Part shown: positions 59,351-64,000 of the stretch, in pieces
How positions within the stretch are numbered: the first letter of the stretch is position 1
Layout of the letters: every line of letters begins with the position of its first letter
NCBI GenBank assembly: GCA_030737835.1
Contig: CM060849.1
Coordinates: forward strand, 10,923,768 to 10,987,767
DNA length: 64,000 bases
Reading direction: 5' to 3'
Origin: Acorus gramineus
Taxonomy: Eukaryota; Streptophyta; Magnoliopsida; Acorales; Acoraceae
The notes under the pieces: model-generated
Database searches by the model: none
Seen by the model: the letters and a program-made list of their open reading frames with translations, nothing else
Told to the model about the DNA's origin: nothing
Program-made: the position numbers and the translations under genes

Positions 59351-61185
59351 GTGGGTAATGGGTGCAATACGAAAATGATTTCCGCGTATACTGAATACCA
59401 CATGAATGCGCCGTAGAAAAAATGGAAGTTAAAATGTCATCTTAATTGTCGGTATGTTGGGGCGACTTGACATGAATAGACCTGCATTAAATTGGCCATG
59501 AAAGATTCCACTAAAGCTCACTATTACTGAACTATCGCCAAATTCTGATGTTGAAGCAGCTACGCCTCCTACAATTCAAATTCTAACCCATTTGGAACCC
59601 AAATATATTACACAACTTTTTTTTACTTTTTATTTTCAAAAAATATATCTAATCTAATTAAATATATATTTTTATATAAAAATTAAAACATTAATCCAAT
59701 GAATTGTGAACTTACTTATTGAAGGTGAATTTTTTTTAAGGAACACAATATATCTTATTACAGTGAATGCAGATAACTAAAGAGGTATATGAGGTAGTAA
59801 ATGAGATTGTAGAGTGCAAGAGCGCTTAAATTTTTTTTTATACAAATAAATTAAACCTGCATTGAATTGGAGAGAAAATTCCAAACTCATGACTTACTAT
59901 TCCTAAAATTAACTAAATTCGTTTTAATCTGTGTAAAATTAAAAAATTACCATAGGTCCCATAAAGTATATATGAATAATGGATTTAGTCATTGAGTTAA
60001 ATTGCTCCAATAAAAACATCCAAATAAGTACCTACAAAATATAAAAAATCCAATTTAATCATTTTGATGAAAAAAATGTCAATGTATTTTCTTGAAAATT
60101 CTCTTGCTATCCTATACTCACCAACGGTAAAAAAAAAAAAAAAAGAGAAAAATCGATGTCTCCCTTGAAACTTTTGAAAATCGAAAAAGGTCATTGAAAA
60201 ATCAGTAAATCGAAAAAGGTCATTCAAAATTGAAAAAGGTCATTTAAAGTCAACCACAAATTTGATTAGTGTATTACAATAATTTATTAAGTAAATTTTA
60301 TAATGATATTACAATAATTTATTATTATTGGTTAGAGTTAACAATAGATCTGGTTAGTTCCAATTATGGTAAGGACTGAAATGAATATTGTCGAACAAGA
60401 TAGGGATCTAAGAGGATTTAATTTATTTATTTTTTATGGATCTTTTTCGATTTTCACAAGTTTCTAGGGAGCTATATCGATTTTTCAAAAATAAAGGGTG
60501 AGGGCATTTTGATAACTTTTAATGTGTTGTTAGGGTTAACTATGTATCTTGTTAGTTGGGGTGACGCCATGAACTTAAACAATATTTTTCTAATAATATA
60601 AGGATTTGTGATCATTTTTCAATTTTATTGTGACTAAAACCAATTTAGCTAACTTTCTATAGAGTTATATTGATTTTTTCCTTAAAATATATATTCCCAT
60701 GAATTTTATGGACTCATTTGTCAAACATGTAAAAAAATTCTTAATTATATTATGAGGTATATATACTTAATACCTTATTACAGTTAATGCAAGTGACTAA
60801 AGAGGCATATAGTACTGTATTGTGACTAAAAAATAGACTGAATGTAACAGAGCTATAAGAAGTTAATACAAATAAAGAAGTTTCACATACATTCTGAATA
60901 GATGCATTCAGTACACATGATATATGAACATGATGAGATTCTCTGCTCATTTTTTTGTACTTGGATTTTGCTTGACTCTCAATGTACGGACGACGAATCA
61001 GTATATTTAAATTTAAATGGTAGAGGAACGATGAGAATTAACAACTATTCCAATTCTAAATTCATCAAATGAAATATGTACCACACATTTCCCATGATGA
61101 TATCCAAGCACACAAATTTAAAAACAAGCAGATGATCTAAATCTTTTATTGAACACTCCAAATGTATGACCTGATCAACGTCCGC
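59351..61185. other. Intergenic DNA beyond the receptor-kinase pseudogene
   Basis: AT-rich, with small local duplications ('gaaaaaggtcatt' at 60183, 60209 and 60230; 'attacaataatttatt' at 60274 and 60311; and the related blocks at 59755 and 60775). No gene is supported. Confidence 0.4.
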
Positions 61186-62723
61186 TCAACGTCCGCTGGA
61201 GAGTACGGACTCCTTAGTAGTTGAAGAGTACAAGAGTGCTTGGTCTGAAGAAGTCACATAAGACATGAAGAAATCATCAAAACCCTTGTACCTCTCCATG
61301 TGAGGGACGCTGACATTCATGTAATCCGGCAATATGTTTGGCAGCTCGACATCGCAGTCCAAGAACTGCATCACCTGCTTCATGCTTGGCCTAGCCTACG
61401 GAATGATATGCGTGTAGAGCAGCCCAACTTTCAGCACCAGCTCCACCTACACCTCCACCTCCACCTCCTCCGCCGCGTATTCGCTCCTCAACCTCCGTCG
61501 ACCATCTCCATCACCATCCCCTTCCGCCAGTGGTCCAACACCCAGTCCACCAAATTCATCAGTTCTTCCGCCTGAAGATCGATTGGTCTCCGGCCACACG
61601 CCACCTCAAGAAGGAACACACCGAATGAAAATACATTGGAGGCTGTCGTATCTTCATAGTTAAAATTTGTGTATGACAAATAATGTCATTAATTAATATG
61701 AAAAACATATGCAAAAAATTATTATATGTTGGGTGTGAATATGTAATACCCTATGTCTACACAACAAAATATTATCTCTTTTCTCACAATTTTAAAATGC
61801 TTCTTGGTGTGTAAGAGTTGTACTCATGTATATATAAGCACAAACTATAGGGGACTAAACTCATGGTGTGAGAACTCATTTCACCCTCACCATCATCCAA
61901 TCTATGAATCTTTCAATCGCTCACCACCCCCTCGACAGGCTAGACGTCACATATTCAGAAAAAATCATAATACTTTGACAGTGCATACCTTTTCCGGTCT
62001 TGGAGAGCTCTGGCGCGAGATAGCCCAAAGTCCTGACCACATGGGTCGTCTGAGGATCAGTGCCGTGATCGTAAAGCCTAGCGAGCCCAAAGTCTCCAAG
62101 CCTCCCATTCATCTCACCATCCAACAGCACATTGCTCGACTTGACGCCCCTGTGGACGACGAGCTGCTCTTACACTTCGTGGAAGTAGAGCAGCCCGGAA
62201 GCAACTCCCCTCATGATGCGAAATCTTTGGCTCCAACCCAACTGGTCCTTTTTCATCCCGTCGAAGAGCAACTTATCGAGGCTTCCATTCAACATGTAAT
62301 CATAAACCAAGAGTAGCTCCCCCTTTCGCCTGCAGTACCCAAGTAGCTTAACAATGTTTCGATGTTGAAGCCATCAAATGCTTACGATCTCCACCACGAA
62401 CTCTCTCATCCCTTGCCTTGACTCATGGGAGACTCTCTTGAATGCTACCTCACATTTGTTCTTGGACAACACGCCTTTGTAGACCCTCCCGAACCCGCCT
62501 GCCCCGAGAAGCTCTCGCTCGATCCCTAAACCTTCTTGTCACCATATAAAGCTCTTTATACGAGAACCGGTGCAGCCCGTATTCGAGCTCCCAATCCTCC
62601 ATCACCTCGGCGAACTTATGCCTCCGCCACAACATCAGCCCGACGATTGAGGCCGCCATTAATGCCACCACAGAGAGGATCACCGGCAATCCGATTGCCA
62701 GGACCTTTGGTTTCTCTTTGGGT
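61186..62723 (-). pseudogene. L-type lectin receptor-like kinase, decayed and truncated
   Basis: Minus-strand pieces in family order: a transmembrane helix (LSVVALMAASIVGLML), then ELEYGLHRFSYKELY. After that come [71 protein letters not shown] and a tail with ARPSMKQVMQFLD that ends SSGR. L-type lectin kinases sense extracellular signals at the plasma membrane. The extracellular lectin domain is absent: the sequence meets an LTR retrotransposon at about 62724-62731. Damage includes a frameshift after RRFRD, stops in the kinase domain (for example TAA at about 62168-62170 within HEV-EQLVVH, and a TGA before WLQHRN), and a frameshift plus stops around 61380-61490. A 337-bp GT-AG intron-like insert (61652-61988) splits a family that is usually intronless. 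HRD reads HRG. Confidence 0.85.
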
Positions 62724-62730
62724 CCAATGT

Positions 62731-62854
62731 GTTAAATGTATATATATGCTAGGGTTAAGGGTAGATTAGTCTTTTCCTTGTTTCCCTTTTGTACTATAAG
62801 TATTGGCTACAAACCCTAATAATATAATCGATTCATTCTTTTCATATTCTAACA
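62731..62854 (+). mobile_element. 5' LTR of a Ty1-copia-like retrotransposon (fossil)
   Basis: The 124-bp block starts TGTTA, ends TAACA and is followed at once by a primer-binding site. It is short for a copia LTR. The partner LTR lies outside the window, so age and completeness cannot be judged. It interrupts the lectin-kinase pseudogene. Confidence 0.8.
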
Positions 62855-62866
62855 TGGTATCAGAGC
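62855..62866 (+). other. Retrotransposon primer-binding site (tRNA-iMet)
   Basis: TGGTATCAGAGC directly after the LTR matches the 3' end of plant initiator tRNA-Met, the usual primer of Ty1-copia elements. Confidence 0.9.
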
Positions 62867-64000
62867 TTGAATCCAATTTTTTTCTTTGATCGTCGACGTC
62901 CCGTCGCCCCGCGCCGCCGCTGCGCCGCCGTCGTGCCGCCGCTGCACCGCCTCGCGCCGCCGCTGCGCCGCCGTCGTGCCGCCACTGCACCGCCCCTCGC
63001 AGCCGCTGCGCCACCCTGCGCCGCCGCTGCGCCGCCCTCTCGCGCCGCCTCGCGCAGCCCTGCCGCGGCTGTGCCACCCTGCCGCACCACCTCAGCCCCG
63101 CCGCTGCCCCCGCAGCAGCCCCGCGCAGCCCGCCGTTGCCGCAGCCCCGCCGCAGCCCCGCCGCCGCGGCAGCCCTTGCTGCAGCCCCGCGGCAGCCCCT
63201 GCGGCAGCCCCTGTCACAGCCCCGCCACTGCCCCGCGCAGATCCACTGCCCCTGCCGCAGCCCCGCGCAGCCCCGCTGTTGCCCCGCACAGATCCGCAGC
63301 CCCTGTCGCAACCCCCGCCGCTGCCGCAGCCCCGCGGCAGCCCCTGCCGCAGCCCCGCGCAGCCCCTGCCACCCTGCTGCGCCGTCCAGCGCCGCCCTAC
63401 CCCGCCCAGTCCCCCACGCGCGCACAGTCCGCGCCTTGCCGCGCCCTGCTGGCTCCCTGCCCGCGCCCCTTCCGCGTCCTGCCCGTCCGCGCGCCGTGCC
63501 CGCGCCCCGTCCACGCCGTGCTCGCACACCGTCCGCGTCTGCCTGCGCGTCGTCTCGGAATTGCGTGATCAGCGCGGATCCGCGCCGACCAGCCCGGATT
63601 TCCTGGGATCCTGTCCCGGATTCGGTCCCGGACAGCATCCCGGATCTCCCGGGAATTTGTCCCGCGATCCCGTGCTTCGCGCCCGCGCGCGCCCTGCCCA
63701 GCACCCGCTCGCGCCCGGCCCAGCTGCACGACCCGGCTCCAGCGCCCGACCCGGATCCAGCGCCAGCTGCCCGACCCGGTTCCAGCGCTTGACCCGGTTC
63801 CAGCGCCAGCTGCCCGACCCGGTTCCGCGACCCGACCCGGATCCGCGACCCGACCCGGATCCGCGGCCCGACCCGTTTGTCGCTCCGTCATCGATCTTTC
63901 GGTATTTTCTTTATCCGGCCGCTACGGGCTCATTCGGACTCCAAATATAGTCATATTGGTACTCATTTTGATCAGCTTTTCGTGATCTACGCATCTGTGA
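62867..64000 (+). mobile_element. GC-rich leader of the LTR retrotransposon, cut by window end
   Basis: After a short AT-rich stretch, about 62890-63890 is extremely G/C-rich and built of short degenerate repeats (CGCCGCTGCGCCGCCG, GCAGCCCCGC, GACCCGGATCCGC). Because it almost lacks A/T, frames stay open on both strands; these shadows are not taken as genes. Ordinary composition returns at about 63895, where a gag region might be expected further on. No gag or pol domain is visible before the edge. Confidence 0.6.

Noticed and set aside
62766-63950. Long ORFs on both strands in the GC-rich block
   Set aside because: They overlap one another in nearly every frame and are low-complexity Ala/Pro/Arg/Gly. 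Lack of A/T explains the missing stops.

Overview
This is nuclear DNA from a flowering plant. Genes are intron-rich with GT-AG splicing, the intergenic DNA is very AT-rich and packed with small inverted-repeat transposons, and one retroelement has a tRNA-iMet primer site and another a Ty1-copia pol end. The F-box gene has a strikingly GC-rich 5' half, as monocots often do, but the species cannot be fixed from the window. All protein identities come from reading translations and remembered family sequences; no search was run. Layout: 1-13.6 kb is gene-free and repeat-rich. It holds a foldback MITE, two Helitron-like copies, an 838-bp tandem duplication, and a composite patch at 10.1-11.7 kb that joins a copia 3' end, a copied piece of the DEAD-box helicase gene and a copied piece of a DEGP2 intron. 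A small intronless RING-H2 (ATL-like) gene lies at 13.6 kb. A complete 8-exon DEAD-box helicase of the Dbp4/DDX10/RH32 type occupies 16.3-21.2 kb. An intronless F-box gene of the At5g39450 type lies at 26.3-27.9 kb. A 21-exon plastid protease gene, DEGP2, covers 33.5-50.7 kb. Its reading frame can be followed end to end and the catalytic His/Asp/Ser are present, but one conserved Trp codon reads TGA. Its introns hold a MITE, a LINE fragment, SINE-like pieces and a Mutator-type MITE with a perfect 10-bp target duplication. From 51 to 61 kb there is transposon debris: a LINE end split by an hAT MITE with a perfect 8-bp target duplication, and two adjacent long-TIR Mutator-like elements with internal hairpin arrays. 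A decayed minus-strand L-type lectin receptor kinase lies at 61.2-62.7 kb. It is cut off by an LTR retrotransposon with a 124-bp LTR and an extremely GC-rich leader that runs off the window. The genes do not form a pathway or operon; they are independent plant genes (ribosome biogenesis, ubiquitin ligation, chloroplast proteolysis, cell-surface kinase). I found no convincing new multi-gene system. The most unusual signals are the composite copied patch, the TGA in DEGP2 together with three GC-AG introns in that gene, the 68-bp triplication over a helicase splice donor, and the 40-bp-phased palindrome array in the Mutator-like element.
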